64,000 nucleotides of DNA from JAGQNP01 sp038257245 (lineage in GTDB: Bacteria; Patescibacteriota; Saccharimonadia; Saccharimonadales; JACQNP01), in NCBI GenBank assembly GCA_038257245.1, contig JBBSJL010000003.1:23135-87134 (forward strand). Direction: 5' to 3'. Position 1 is the first letter of the stretch, and each line of letters begins with the position of its first letter. The notes beneath the pieces were generated by a model. It worked only from the letters and a program-made list of their open reading frames with translations. It ran no database searches and had not been told where the DNA came from. The position numbers were made by a program, and so were the translations under genes. This document shows positions 50,923-59,687 of the stretch, piece after piece.

Positions 50923-51360
50923 ATGACAGTTTTAACCGTATGTACCAGCGCGAGTTTTTATAAGCAAGCAGTTGAGGTTGCAGAACAGCTACACACCCTA
51001 GGGTTTGAGGTTGTTTTGCCTGAAACTGCAAGAAAAATGGAGACTTCCGGTGATTTCGACGTCAGTCATTATAAAACCTGGTTTAAAAATTCCGCAGACT
51101 ATCATAAAAAATCTCGACTGATGAGAGAACATTTTAAAGAAATAGAGAAAGGCGACGCCGTGCTCGTGCTTAACTACGAAAAGCATGGCCAGCAAAACTA
51201 TATCGGTGGAAATGTTCTGATGGAAATGTCTTTAGCATTTTGGCTTAACAAGCCAATATATGTACTCAACAGTATTCCAGAGGATTCTCCTTTTGTCGAA
51301 GAGATTAAAGGATTTGAACCTATAATACTGAGTGGCAAATTAGAAGATATATCTTTGTAG
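50923..51360 (+). CDS. Rossmann-like protein, possibly nucleoside 2-deoxyribosyltransferase-related
   Basis: 145 residues from ATG 50923, 7 nt after TGCCATACT (leaderless); an earlier in-frame start lies before the promoter. 'MTVLTVCTSASFYKQAVEVA', then 'EKGDAVLVLNYEKHGQQNYI' and 'GGNVLMEMSLAFWLNKPIYV' follow the nucleoside deoxyribosyltransferase-like fold (GDAVLV...G...E...A). A catalytic Glu could be in 'VLMEMS'. Function unproven. Confidence 0.6.
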   Translation: MTVLTVCTSASFYKQAVEVAEQLHTLGFEVVLPETARKMETSGDFDVSHYKTWFKNSADYHKKSRLMREHFKEIEKGDAVLVLNYEKHGQQNYIGGNVLMEMSLAFWLNKPIYVLNSIPEDSPFVEEIKGFEPIILSGKLEDISL

Positions 51361-51363
51361 GTG

Positions 51364-51393
51364 TTAGGGTGAATATTGACCCTGAGTTTTTTT
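51364..51393 (+). terminator. terminator
   Basis: TTAGGGT (51364-51370) with ACCCTGA (51379-51385), then GTTTTTTT. Directly follows the stop of the deoxyribosyltransferase-like gene. Confidence 0.75.
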
Positions 51394-51427
51394 ATATGAG
51401 TCGTTGATGGTACAATATTAATCTAGA

Positions 51428-51451
51428 ATGACAAACGTTAAATCTAGATGA
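51428..51451 (+). CDS. putative pyrB leader peptide
   Basis: ATG to TGA, MTNVKSR, 7 residues, starting 11 nt after an extended -10 (TGGTACAAT, 51408-51416). Its stop codon abuts the attenuator hairpin, the layout of ribosome-coupled attenuators. No strong ribosome site. Confidence 0.4.
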   Translation: MTNVKSR

Positions 51452-51477
51452 AATCTCCCATTGCAGGAGGTTTTTTA
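51452..51477 (+). promoter_or_regulatory. putative transcription attenuator before pyrB
   Basis: AATCTCC (51452-51458) pairs with GGAGGTT (51466-51472), one wobble, then TTTTATT. A Rho-independent terminator between promoter and pyrB start that ribosome position on the leader peptide could influence, as in enterobacterial pyrBI. Confidence 0.55.
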
Positions 51478-51489
51478 TTAGGAGAAAAA

Positions 51490-52446
51490 ATGAATAATCA
51501 AACCAAAACTGAAGTTAACAAACCAAAACTGCAAAAATTACATGATGTAACACGAGTGGCACAGTTCCAAAACAAAGATATAATAAACGGTTTGTTTGAA
51601 GTAGCTAATGAATTTAAAAATTCATCCGATCACCCAGAATCGTTGCATGGCAAAGTCGTAGCGACCTTGTTCTATGAACCGAGTACCAGAACAAGGTTAT
51701 CGTTTGAGGCTGCAACGGAGCGATTACATGGCAAAATTATTAGCACCGAAAACGCAGGCCAGTTTTCATCTGCAGCTAAGGGCGAAACCCTCGAAGACAC
51801 CATAAAAACTATATGTGGATATGCTGATGCAATTGTACTGAGACATCCAGAAATAGGGGCTGCTGAACGAGCTGTGGAAGTTGCCTCAGTGCCAATAATA
51901 AATGCTGGCGATGGGGCGGGAGAACACCCAACGCAGGCTTTGTTGGACCTGTTCACGATTCGGGAAGAAAAGCCAGAAATCGACGGGCTAAAGATTGGTT
52001 TAGTAGGTGATTTGCTAAATGGTAGAACGATACATTCTCTGGTGCAGCTACTCAGTATGTACGATGTAGAGTTATTCTTTATAGCTCCAGAGCAATTGCA
52101 ACTACCAGAAAAGTATAAAGCCCGGCTGAGAGAGATTGGTATTAAATATACAGACTGTGATTCCTGGGATAATACAATTGAAAAACTCGATGTTATATAT
52201 GTAACGCGTGTTCAAAAGGAGCGCTTCGAGTCGGAAGAGGACTATATAAAAATAAAAGATAGCTTTATTCTCGATACAACTATCATGAGACAGGCTAAAC
52301 AAGATTCGATAGTGATGCATCCGTTACCTAGGGTTAACGAGATTGCCCTAGAAGTTGACGCCGACCCGAGAGCAAAATACTTCGAGCAAGCCCACAATGG
52401 ACTATATGTACGCATGGCATTACTACAAATGCTTTTGGTCCCGTAG
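51490..52446 (+). CDS. pyrB: aspartate carbamoyltransferase, catalytic chain
   Basis: 318 residues from ATG 51490 (TTAGGAG 5 nt before). Carbamoyl-phosphate loop 'FYEPSTRTRLSFEAATERL' near residue 58, '80s-loop' 'SSAAKGETLEDT', 'HPTQALLDLFTI' near 140 and 'MHPLPRVNEI' near 280, all ATCase. Makes carbamoyl-aspartate, first committed pyrimidine step. No regulatory chain (pyrI) is near. Single gene under the apparent attenuator. Confidence 0.92.
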   Translation: MNNQTKTEVNKPKLQKLHDVTRVAQFQNKDIINGLFEVANEFKNSSDHPESLHGKVVATLFYEPSTRTRLSFEAATERLHGKIISTENAGQFSSAAKGETLEDTIKTICGYADAIVLRHPEIGAAERAVEVASVPIINAGDGAGEHPTQALLDLFTIREEKPEIDGLKIGLVGDLLNGRTIHSLVQLLSMYDVELFFIAPEQLQLPEKYKARLREIGIKYTDCDSWDNTIEKLDVIYVTRVQKERFESEEDYIKIKDSFILDTTIMRQAKQDSIVMHPLPRVNEIALEVDADPRAKYFEQAHNGLYVRMALLQMLLVP

Positions 52447-52490
52447 TTCTTATGCTTTGGAATTTATAGTCAACAACTTATACTTTTTCT

Positions 52491-54464
52491 ATGACAGGAG
52501 AAGTAGAAAGCTCGGCTGAGGTATTAAGAACAGGAGAAGTAGTTGGTGTCCCGGCACGTGTTCTCATACTTGACGCTGGTGCCCAATATGGGAAACTCAT
52601 TGACAGGCGTGTAAGAGAACTTGGCGTAAAGTGCGACATTGCCCCCCTGGACGCCGAAACTGAATTACTTGAGCAGTATGACGCATATATTATTTCCGGT
52701 GGCCCAGAAAGTGTTACTAGTGAAAATGCACCAAAGTACAATCCTGATATTTTTGCTCTAGGGAAGCCAGTACTAGGGGTGTGTTACGGTCAGCAACTAA
52801 TTGCCAATCATTTTGGAGGAACAGTTGGGCCCCATGAACGTCGTGAGGACGGAAAAACAAACGTAATAGTCGATACTAAATCTAAACTATTCGGAAGGCT
52901 AGAAACAGACGAACAGACTGTAATTATGAGTCATGGCGACAGTGTGTTGGAGGTTCCACCCGGGTTTAACCCATCAGCATTTTCTGGCGACATTATTGCC
53001 GCGATGGAGGATCCTGAGCGCAAAATATATGGGACGCAGTTTCACCCAGAAGTTACTCATACAAAAAATGGCAAAGACATGCTAGCTAGTTTTTTGCTAG
53101 ATATAGCTGGTCTAGAGAAAGATTACACAGTAGATAGTAAATTGAGCGAAGCTGTTTCTAATATAAAGGAAACAGTTAGAGACCGTAATGCAGTCTGTTT
53201 TGTGAGTGGTGGCTTAGATTCAAGCGTTACTGCAGCGTTGCTAAAAGAGGCAAACTTATCCGGACAGATTAAGTTTGTTTTGGTAGATCATGGCATGCTC
53301 CGTGAAGGCGAAGTTGAGGAAGTAATAGCAAATTACCAGAAAATGGGGATAGAAATAGATGTTTTGGATGAAAGTGAGCGTTACTACACTGCCACAACTA
53401 AGCTTCGTAACGGAAAGCAATCACTTCCTCTTAACGAAGCAACCGATCCGCAAGAAATTCGTCAAATCATGGGCAATACATTCATCGATGTAAGAACGCA
53501 TTACATGCATAGCTTGGGTTGGGACCCAGATGAAACAATGTTAGCAATGGGAACGCTTCGCCCTGATCTGATAGAAAGTGGTTCGGCGCTTGCAAGTGTC
53601 AACACGGACGAAGAAGGCATAAAAATCCACCATAACGACACGGACGATGTACGAGAATTGAGAGATAAAGGACTGGTAGTCGAACCGTTAACAGCACTTC
53701 ATAAGGACGAGGTTAGGGCAATTGGCGTAGAACTTGGTACGGTGCCAGAGGAGATTCTATACCGCCAGCCGTCACCAGGGCCTAGTGGTGGTGTAAGAAT
53801 CATGACCCAAGACAAGCCATATTTATATGTAAAAAAAGCAATGATCGATGGCGAAGAAGTTATCGTAGAAGACGTGAACATTATTAACGAGGCATTAAAT
53901 CAGTACAGGAGTAACTCTATAGGAGCGCTATTGCTGGCAACCGAAACGGTTGGTGTGCAGGGTGATCGTCGAACGTATAAGCATTTGTTAGCTCTTACTA
54001 CTAATGGCCCACCTTCGGCTGAGCATATCGAACTAGCGAACGAAATCCCACGGACAATTCATGGCGTCAACCGAGTTGTTCATGCATCAGGTCCAATAAT
54101 TGACGGCATATCAACTGATATTACGAAAATACGCCTTGACCATGAAAATATTGCAATATGGAAAAAAGTCGATCACATAGCAAAGATCGTTCTAGGCAAA
54201 TATGGACTCAATGACACCCGTGCGATAAGCCAAATTCCAATTATTCTATCAGGTATGAATTTTGGTGTGCCAGGAAATAGATCCGTCGGGTTTCGGCCAT
54301 TTAATACTGAAGATTATATGACAGGGGAAGCAGCCGTACCTGGAGTTGATTACCCATTAGAAGCATATTTTGAATTAGTGGAAGCAATAACAAAGGTAAG
54401 TGGAATTGAACATCTGCTTACTGATCTGTCAGACAAACCGTCGGCTACCACAGAGTGGAGATAA
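52491..54464 (+). CDS. guaA: GMP synthase (glutamine-hydrolysing), long form
   Basis: 657 residues versus about 515-525 in most bacteria. GATase domain with Cys in 'LGVCYGQQLIANHFGG' and 'GTQFHPEVTHT'; PP-loop 'FVSGGLDSSVTAALL' near residue 240; a C-terminal dimerisation domain with an extra insertion, as in eukaryotic-type GMPS. A 20-residue N-terminal extension precedes the GATase start. Converts XMP to GMP. TATACT lies 6 nt before the ATG (leaderless). Confidence 0.92.
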   Translation: MTGEVESSAEVLRTGEVVGVPARVLILDAGAQYGKLIDRRVRELGVKCDIAPLDAETELLEQYDAYIISGGPESVTSENAPKYNPDIFALGKPVLGVCYGQQLIANHFGGTVGPHERREDGKTNVIVDTKSKLFGRLETDEQTVIMSHGDSVLEVPPGFNPSAFSGDIIAAMEDPERKIYGTQFHPEVTHTKNGKDMLASFLLDIAGLEKDYTVDSKLSEAVSNIKETVRDRNAVCFVSGGLDSSVTAALLKEANLSGQIKFVLVDHGMLREGEVEEVIANYQKMGIEIDVLDESERYYTATTKLRNGKQSLPLNEATDPQEIRQIMGNTFIDVRTHYMHSLGWDPDETMLAMGTLRPDLIESGSALASVNTDEEGIKIHHNDTDDVRELRDKGLVVEPLTALHKDEVRAIGVELGTVPEEILYRQPSPGPSGGVRIMTQDKPYLYVKKAMIDGEEVIVEDVNIINEALNQYRSNSIGALLLATETVGVQGDRRTYKHLLALTTNGPPSAEHIELANEIPRTIHGVNRVVHASGPIIDGISTDITKIRLDHENIAIWKKVDHIAKIVLGKYGLNDTRAISQIPIILSGMNFGVPGNRSVGFRPFNTEDYMTGEAAVPGVDYPLEAYFELVEAITKVSGIEHLLTDLSDKPSATTEWR

Positions 54465-54509
54465 CCAGGCTTTACAAGCTATGAAGGTGCGCTATAATAA
54501 AAACCTAGT

Positions 54510-55148
54510 ATGACTATGCTAGAAACAAAAATAGAATCAGGTATTGAAGCGGCGGATAGCCGTTTTTTTGTTGCTCCAGAGCCAACTGAAACTACTATCG
54601 ACAGGTATCACAGATTTTCAGAAAGGTTTTACTTACAAAACAGTGATTTATTGGTTAGTGATACAGCAAATCTAGTCCTTCAAACGGGTATAGATTCATC
54701 TGGTCAACCTGCAGAAATCGGAGAAGACGGAGCTAATAATATTAGTGTTGTATTCGATCAATCTTTGTGTAGACATAGAGAGTATATGTGGGGGCTAACT
54801 ATAGCCAAACCCGGCAAAGGCAGAGAAACTGCGAAAATAAAGTTAACTTCTTCAGATGTAGTTGCTAAAAATTGTAGGTACGACTCACAAGGAGTACTAA
54901 GAGGTGAAGATATAATTGATGCGGCGGATTCTATGGCGATTATAGCTCGGTTTGTAAAAAGCGATAAGTTTGCTTCGTATTTATTGGAAAAACGTTTAGC
55001 CCAGGCACGGGCTGAGGATGATTTATCGCGGTTTTCAGTCAGGGGTATTGGACAATATTCAGAGCAAAAATACTTAAAGATATTGGCAGGTAAAGAAGCA
55101 GCAGTTAAAAAGATTGGGTTTTTGTCTACTCAAGCTGTAGGGCTCTAG
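54510..55148 (+). CDS. hypothetical soluble protein (212 aa)
   Basis: 212 residues, no TM or signal. 'RYHRFSERFYLQNSDLLVSD' and 'LCRHREYMWGLTIAKPGKGR' are the most distinctive segments. TATAAT ends 11 nt before the ATG. No family recognised. Confidence 0.5.
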   Translation: MTMLETKIESGIEAADSRFFVAPEPTETTIDRYHRFSERFYLQNSDLLVSDTANLVLQTGIDSSGQPAEIGEDGANNISVVFDQSLCRHREYMWGLTIAKPGKGRETAKIKLTSSDVVAKNCRYDSQGVLRGEDIIDAADSMAIIARFVKSDKFASYLLEKRLAQARAEDDLSRFSVRGIGQYSEQKYLKILAGKEAAVKKIGFLSTQAVGL

Positions 55149-55229
55149 TCTTTGACCCTGAAACATATTTAGTATCAATTTGCATAATAATTTCTACTTT
55201 GAACTACTAGTGAGTTTATAATAAGTCTT

Positions 55230-56117
55230 ATGGATATTAATGTTGAACCTGGACTTTATGTTGTGGCGGTTTCTGGCGGTGTTGATTCAATGGCGCTTTT
55301 GGATATTTTACGTTTAACGGCAGGTACAGAATTAATCGTTGCGCATTATGACCATGGCATCAGAGCAGATTCACTCTTAGATCGCCAACTAGTTCAAGAG
55401 TATGCAAAAGAACATGATCTAAAGTTTGTCTATGACGAGGGAAATTTAGGCCCAGACACAAGTGAAGCAACCGCTCGAAAAGCGCGGTATGAGTTTTTAC
55501 ATAAACTTAGAAAAGTTTCAGGGTCGAGGGCTGTTATTACCGCACACCACCAAGACGATCTAGTAGAAACGGTTGTGATTAACTTACTACGAGGTACCGG
55601 CAGAAGCGGTATTTCGTCTTTAGATAGCAAAGCTTCAATACTGCGTCCAGCACTCCACATTAATAAGAATGAATTAATTGAATATGCTAGGGCAAACAAC
55701 ACGACCTGGCGTGAAGACTCAACAAATTCGGATACAAAATACCTACGGAATTACATTAGACACAAAATTATACCCAAATTAACAGAAGATCAAAAAAGTG
55801 AGCTAATCTTACATATCAATAATACTAAACAAAAGAATTCGTTGATCGACGAAACAATAACTTCGCTTCTTCATGTCCAGCCCGGTATAGACACACTAGA
55901 CAGGCATTGGTTCACTATGCTGCCCCACTCAGTTGCCACCGAAGTAATGTCGGCGTGGCTAAAGAGGCATAAAATTAAAGATGTTGACAGGAAGAGCATC
56001 GGCAGGCTTGTAAATATTTCAAAATCTGCACAACCTAACCGTGTGGCAGACCTAGACAAAGACAATATACTGAAAACAACATCTAAACAATTGATAATTG
56101 CACAACGAAACAGATAG
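55230..56117 (+). CDS. tilS: tRNA(Ile)-lysidine synthase
   Basis: 295 residues. PP-loop 'VVAVSGGVDSMALLDIL' near residue 13, 'HYDHGIRADSLLDRQ' and 'TAHHQDDLVETVVINLLRGT' are TilS motifs. Modifies C34 of the CAU tRNA-Ile2 to lysidine so it reads AUA. C-terminal extension of about 80 residues is short compared with E. coli TilS. TATAAT ends 7 nt before the ATG (leaderless). Consistent with several CAU tRNAs in the window. Confidence 0.92.
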   Translation: MDINVEPGLYVVAVSGGVDSMALLDILRLTAGTELIVAHYDHGIRADSLLDRQLVQEYAKEHDLKFVYDEGNLGPDTSEATARKARYEFLHKLRKVSGSRAVITAHHQDDLVETVVINLLRGTGRSGISSLDSKASILRPALHINKNELIEYARANNTTWREDSTNSDTKYLRNYIRHKIIPKLTEDQKSELILHINNTKQKNSLIDETITSLLHVQPGIDTLDRHWFTMLPHSVATEVMSAWLKRHKIKDVDRKSIGRLVNISKSAQPNRVADLDKDNILKTTSKQLIIAQRNR

Positions 56118-56153
56118 CAAAACATGGGTTGAGCCTGTATAATGTCCCAAAGT

Positions 56154-58022
56154 ATGGATAAGAAACCCAAGAAGACCCCACCAAAGGGTGTTAAGCCTAG
56201 CGTTAAAGGTTATAAGAATTTTGCCTTTGTAGCGATTCTAATTTTGTTGGCTATGGTTGTTATGGCCGCTTATCAGCAACCTGATAAGTTAGAAGAAATC
56301 CCAATAACCCAAGTTATTACCAATGCCAACGAAGGTCAGTACAAACAGATTGATGTTAAGGGTAATGATCTAGAAATTACTAAAAAGGACGAAGATAAGG
56401 CAACAATAAAGTCCTACAAAGACCCACAAGTCAGCTTACAAGAAGAAGGCGTAGATTACTCCAAGGTAATAGTAGAGGTTAGCCAAGGTTCAAATAGTGG
56501 CTCTACATGGACAAACATAGCAATATCGATACTCCCTGTAATACTCATAAGTGGTGTGCTGTTCTTTATGCTTAAAAGTGCCCAAGGACAGGGTAACCAG
56601 GCTATGAGTTTTGGTAAGAGCAAAGCCAAGCTTTACGGAAATGAAAAAGACAAATTAACGTTTAAATCAATTGCTGGTTCGGACGAAGCAAAACAAGACT
56701 TAGAAGAAATCGTAGAGTTTCTAAAATACCCGAAAAAATTCTTGTCTCTAGGAGCAAAAATTCCCAAAGGAGTATTGCTAGTTGGTTCACCTGGTACTGG
56801 TAAAACTATGCTTTCACGAGCAGTCGCGGGTGAGGCTAACGTACCTTTCTTTAGTATTTCTGGGTCAGAGTTTGTAGAAATGTTTGTTGGTGTTGGAGCT
56901 AGCCGCGTAAGAGACCTGTTTAGCAAGGCCAAGAAGAACGCACCGTGCATAATATTTATTGATGAAATTGATGCAGTTGGCCGAAAACGTGGTTCTGGAA
57001 TGGGCGGTGGACATGATGAACGCGAACAGACATTGAATCAGATTTTGGTTGAAATGGATGGTTTTGAACAAGGTACAAATGTGATTATTCTCGCAGCAAC
57101 AAACAGAGCTGATGTGCTCGATCCAGCATTACTTCGCCCCGGAAGGTTTGATAGGCGTGTGAATATAATGTTGCCAGATCGTAAAGACCGCGAAGCAATT
57201 CTAAAGGTTCACTTCGATAAGAAACCACTTGCTAAAGAAGTAGATTTGGATGCCTTAGCTGCTAAGACTGCAGGTTCATCAGGTGCTGATCTTGCCAATA
57301 TTGCCAACGAAGCTGCAATTGTCGCTGCTCGCCATAGCAGAAAAGAAATTATTCAGTCTGACGTTACCAATGCGTTTGAAAAAGTTGCTATTGGCCCAGA
57401 GCGCAAGAGTAAAATAATGAATAAAAAAGAAATAGAATTAACCGCATATCACGAAGCTGGTCATGCGATAGTTGGGCATGTATTACCCGATAGTGACATG
57501 GTGCACAAAGTGACGATTATTCCACGTGGCGGTACTGGAGGGGTGACATGGTTTATTCCACCAGAGGATAAGAGTTACCATAGCATAATTGAATACAAAG
57601 ACGTCTTGGCTAGAATGCTCGGAGGCCGTATTGCTGAAGAAGTAATGTATGGTAAAGACCGTGTTACAACAGGTGCAGGTAACGATCTGCAGAAAGCCGC
57701 CGAACTGGCTCGGGATATGGTTACAAATCAAGGAATGGGTAGTAAGCTACGTGACCAAGTATTCCATGTTGATGATGGAATGATGATAGATCGATTAGTT
57801 CATGATAAACAATATTCTGACGATACGGCCAAGACAATTGATGGAGAAGTCGAAGCATTAATATCTGAAGCTGGAGATAGGGCCCGCGAAGTAATAAAAG
57901 CGAATAAAGATAAACTAGAACAACTAAAAGATGCGCTTATAGAAAAAGAAACAGTAGAAGCCGAAGAAGTTCTTAAGATATTAGAAGGCAGCTCAATGCC
58001 GAAATCGGCTGCACTATATTAA
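56154..58022 (+). CDS. ftsH: ATP-dependent zinc metalloprotease FtsH
   Basis: 622 residues from ATG 56154. An ATG at 56142 overlaps the TATAAT box (56138-56143) and is rejected. TM1 about 20-40, outside loop, TM2 about 120-140, AAA domain with 'GSPGTGKTMLSR' and 'CIIFIDEIDAVG', SRH 'ATNRADVLDPALLRPGRFDR', protease 'TAYHEAGHAIVGH' with zinc HEAGH. Degrades membrane and regulatory proteins. Near-leaderless (10 nt). Confidence 0.95.
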   Translation: MDKKPKKTPPKGVKPSVKGYKNFAFVAILILLAMVVMAAYQQPDKLEEIPITQVITNANEGQYKQIDVKGNDLEITKKDEDKATIKSYKDPQVSLQEEGVDYSKVIVEVSQGSNSGSTWTNIAISILPVILISGVLFFMLKSAQGQGNQAMSFGKSKAKLYGNEKDKLTFKSIAGSDEAKQDLEEIVEFLKYPKKFLSLGAKIPKGVLLVGSPGTGKTMLSRAVAGEANVPFFSISGSEFVEMFVGVGASRVRDLFSKAKKNAPCIIFIDEIDAVGRKRGSGMGGGHDEREQTLNQILVEMDGFEQGTNVIILAATNRADVLDPALLRPGRFDRRVNIMLPDRKDREAILKVHFDKKPLAKEVDLDALAAKTAGSSGADLANIANEAAIVAARHSRKEIIQSDVTNAFEKVAIGPERKSKIMNKKEIELTAYHEAGHAIVGHVLPDSDMVHKVTIIPRGGTGGVTWFIPPEDKSYHSIIEYKDVLARMLGGRIAEEVMYGKDRVTTGAGNDLQKAAELARDMVTNQGMGSKLRDQVFHVDDGMMIDRLVHDKQYSDDTAKTIDGEVEALISEAGDRAREVIKANKDKLEQLKDALIEKETVEAEEVLKILEGSSMPKSAALY

Positions 58023-58067
58023 AAAGGTTTGTTTTTATACCCCCACAACACCTATAATAAGAAGTAA

Positions 58068-59660
58068 ATGAATCGATTACTTAAGCGTGCGAATAATAAG
58101 CTTGGTGTCAGTAGTGCAGCAACATTATTGTTGACCGTCACGTTAATTGGGCAAATACTTGGGTTTTTACGTTACAAAATTGTTAATGCTAACTTTCCTC
58201 TTATTGGTGGGCAGAGTACGGATGCCTATTTTGCAGCTTTTAAAATACCAGACTTCTTTTTCTATACACTTGCTGCGGGCGCACTTGGCGTAGCATTTAT
58301 ACCAATTCTTACTGAACACTTAGAAAAAGGTGATAAAAAGGGTGTTTGGGATCTGACAGGGAGTTTACTCAATCTTCTTGCTGTAGTCATGGCGGTTGTT
58401 GGACTAATAATTTTTGTCTTTGCTGAGCAGTTGATTCATTATGTCGTTGCCCCAGACTTACCAGCGGATCAATTTCAAAACGCAGTGACAATTATGCGGT
58501 TTATCGCATTTAACCCACTTCTTTTTACAATATCCGGAATTTTAGCAGGCGCACAGCAGGCGTTTGGGAGGTTTTTCTTTTTCGCTGTCGGCCCCATTTT
58601 CTATAACGTTGCGATAATGGCAAGCGTCTATATTTTTAAAGATAACATGGGTATTGTGGGATTAGGTATTGGCGCGTTTGGCGGTGCAGTTTTGCAGTTA
58701 GTAGTCGTGTCTTTAGGTTTGATCGGTGCAAACTTTCACTGGCGACCAAAAATACTCTGGCGTAGTTCGGACTTTAGGAAAATATTAAAACTCCTTCCTG
58801 CTAGGTCAATTGACCAAGGAATCGATTCTATTAATAGTATCGCCGAAACAAATTTCGCAGCTAGACTAGGCGTCGGAAACATTAGTTATTACGAGAACGC
58901 CTATATTCTTCATACAACCCCGATACTTTTGGTGGGTAATACTTTAAGCATTGCGGCGTTCCCCAAGCTAACTGAGCGTTTAGCACAGGGACGCAGTGAT
59001 TTATTTAGGAAAGAGTTTCTCCAGGTGCTTAGCGTAATCATATGGCTAAGTTTACCAATTGCAGTTATTAGTTACTTCGCTAGAGGCTACTTTGCTCGAT
59101 TAATTTTTACAAATAGTGCTCCAGAAATTGCCCTCGTCTTCGGATATTTTGCAGTCGCCATTATATTTAGATCGATATATGCGATGTTATCCAGATGGTT
59201 TTATGCGCAAAAGGATACAATGACCCCGCTTGTTATCTCTCTTTTTGCAATTGCACTTAACATATTCTTGGCATTCATGTTGTCCAGGCCATCTTCGTAT
59301 GGCATAGTTGGACTCGCTATTGCTCAGTCAATAGTGGCTACAGTTGAGGTTGTTGTATTGATGTTTGTAATGATCCACAGAGACCGTAAATTATTGGACA
59401 AGAAATTTTGGGGAGCAATAGTCAAGATGTTGTCTGTAACTGGGTTCGCAATTATCACTGCATTCATAATGATATCGTTGCTACCATTAAAGATAACCGA
59501 CAAAGGATTTGTTACATTAGGATTTAAACTTGCTGCTATCGCGGGAGTAACATCGTTAGTTTATTTGATCGTGTCGTGGATATTTGATTTAAACGAAGCA
59601 AAATCTGTAATTAAGTACATCAAAAAAACGATATACAAACCACTAAAAGTAAATATCTAG
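58068..59660 (+). CDS. murJ: lipid II flippase MurJ (MviN)
   Basis: 530 residues, about 14 TM helices, N-terminal 'ILGFLRYKIVNANFPLIG' and 'TDAYFAAFKIPDFFFYTLAA', the MurJ/MviN signature with its cytoplasmic loops. Translocates lipid II for wall synthesis. TATAAT ends 9 nt before the ATG. Goes with MurC (21328) and the Rpf enzyme in cell-wall metabolism. Confidence 0.9.
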   Translation: MNRLLKRANNKLGVSSAATLLLTVTLIGQILGFLRYKIVNANFPLIGGQSTDAYFAAFKIPDFFFYTLAAGALGVAFIPILTEHLEKGDKKGVWDLTGSLLNLLAVVMAVVGLIIFVFAEQLIHYVVAPDLPADQFQNAVTIMRFIAFNPLLFTISGILAGAQQAFGRFFFFAVGPIFYNVAIMASVYIFKDNMGIVGLGIGAFGGAVLQLVVVSLGLIGANFHWRPKILWRSSDFRKILKLLPARSIDQGIDSINSIAETNFAARLGVGNISYYENAYILHTTPILLVGNTLSIAAFPKLTERLAQGRSDLFRKEFLQVLSVIIWLSLPIAVISYFARGYFARLIFTNSAPEIALVFGYFAVAIIFRSIYAMLSRWFYAQKDTMTPLVISLFAIALNIFLAFMLSRPSSYGIVGLAIAQSIVATVEVVVLMFVMIHRDRKLLDKKFWGAIVKMLSVTGFAIITAFIMISLLPLKITDKGFVTLGFKLAAIAGVTSLVYLIVSWIFDLNEAKSVIKYIKKTIYKPLKVNI

Positions 59661-59687
59661 ACCCATCTCTGTTATACTCTCATAGCA

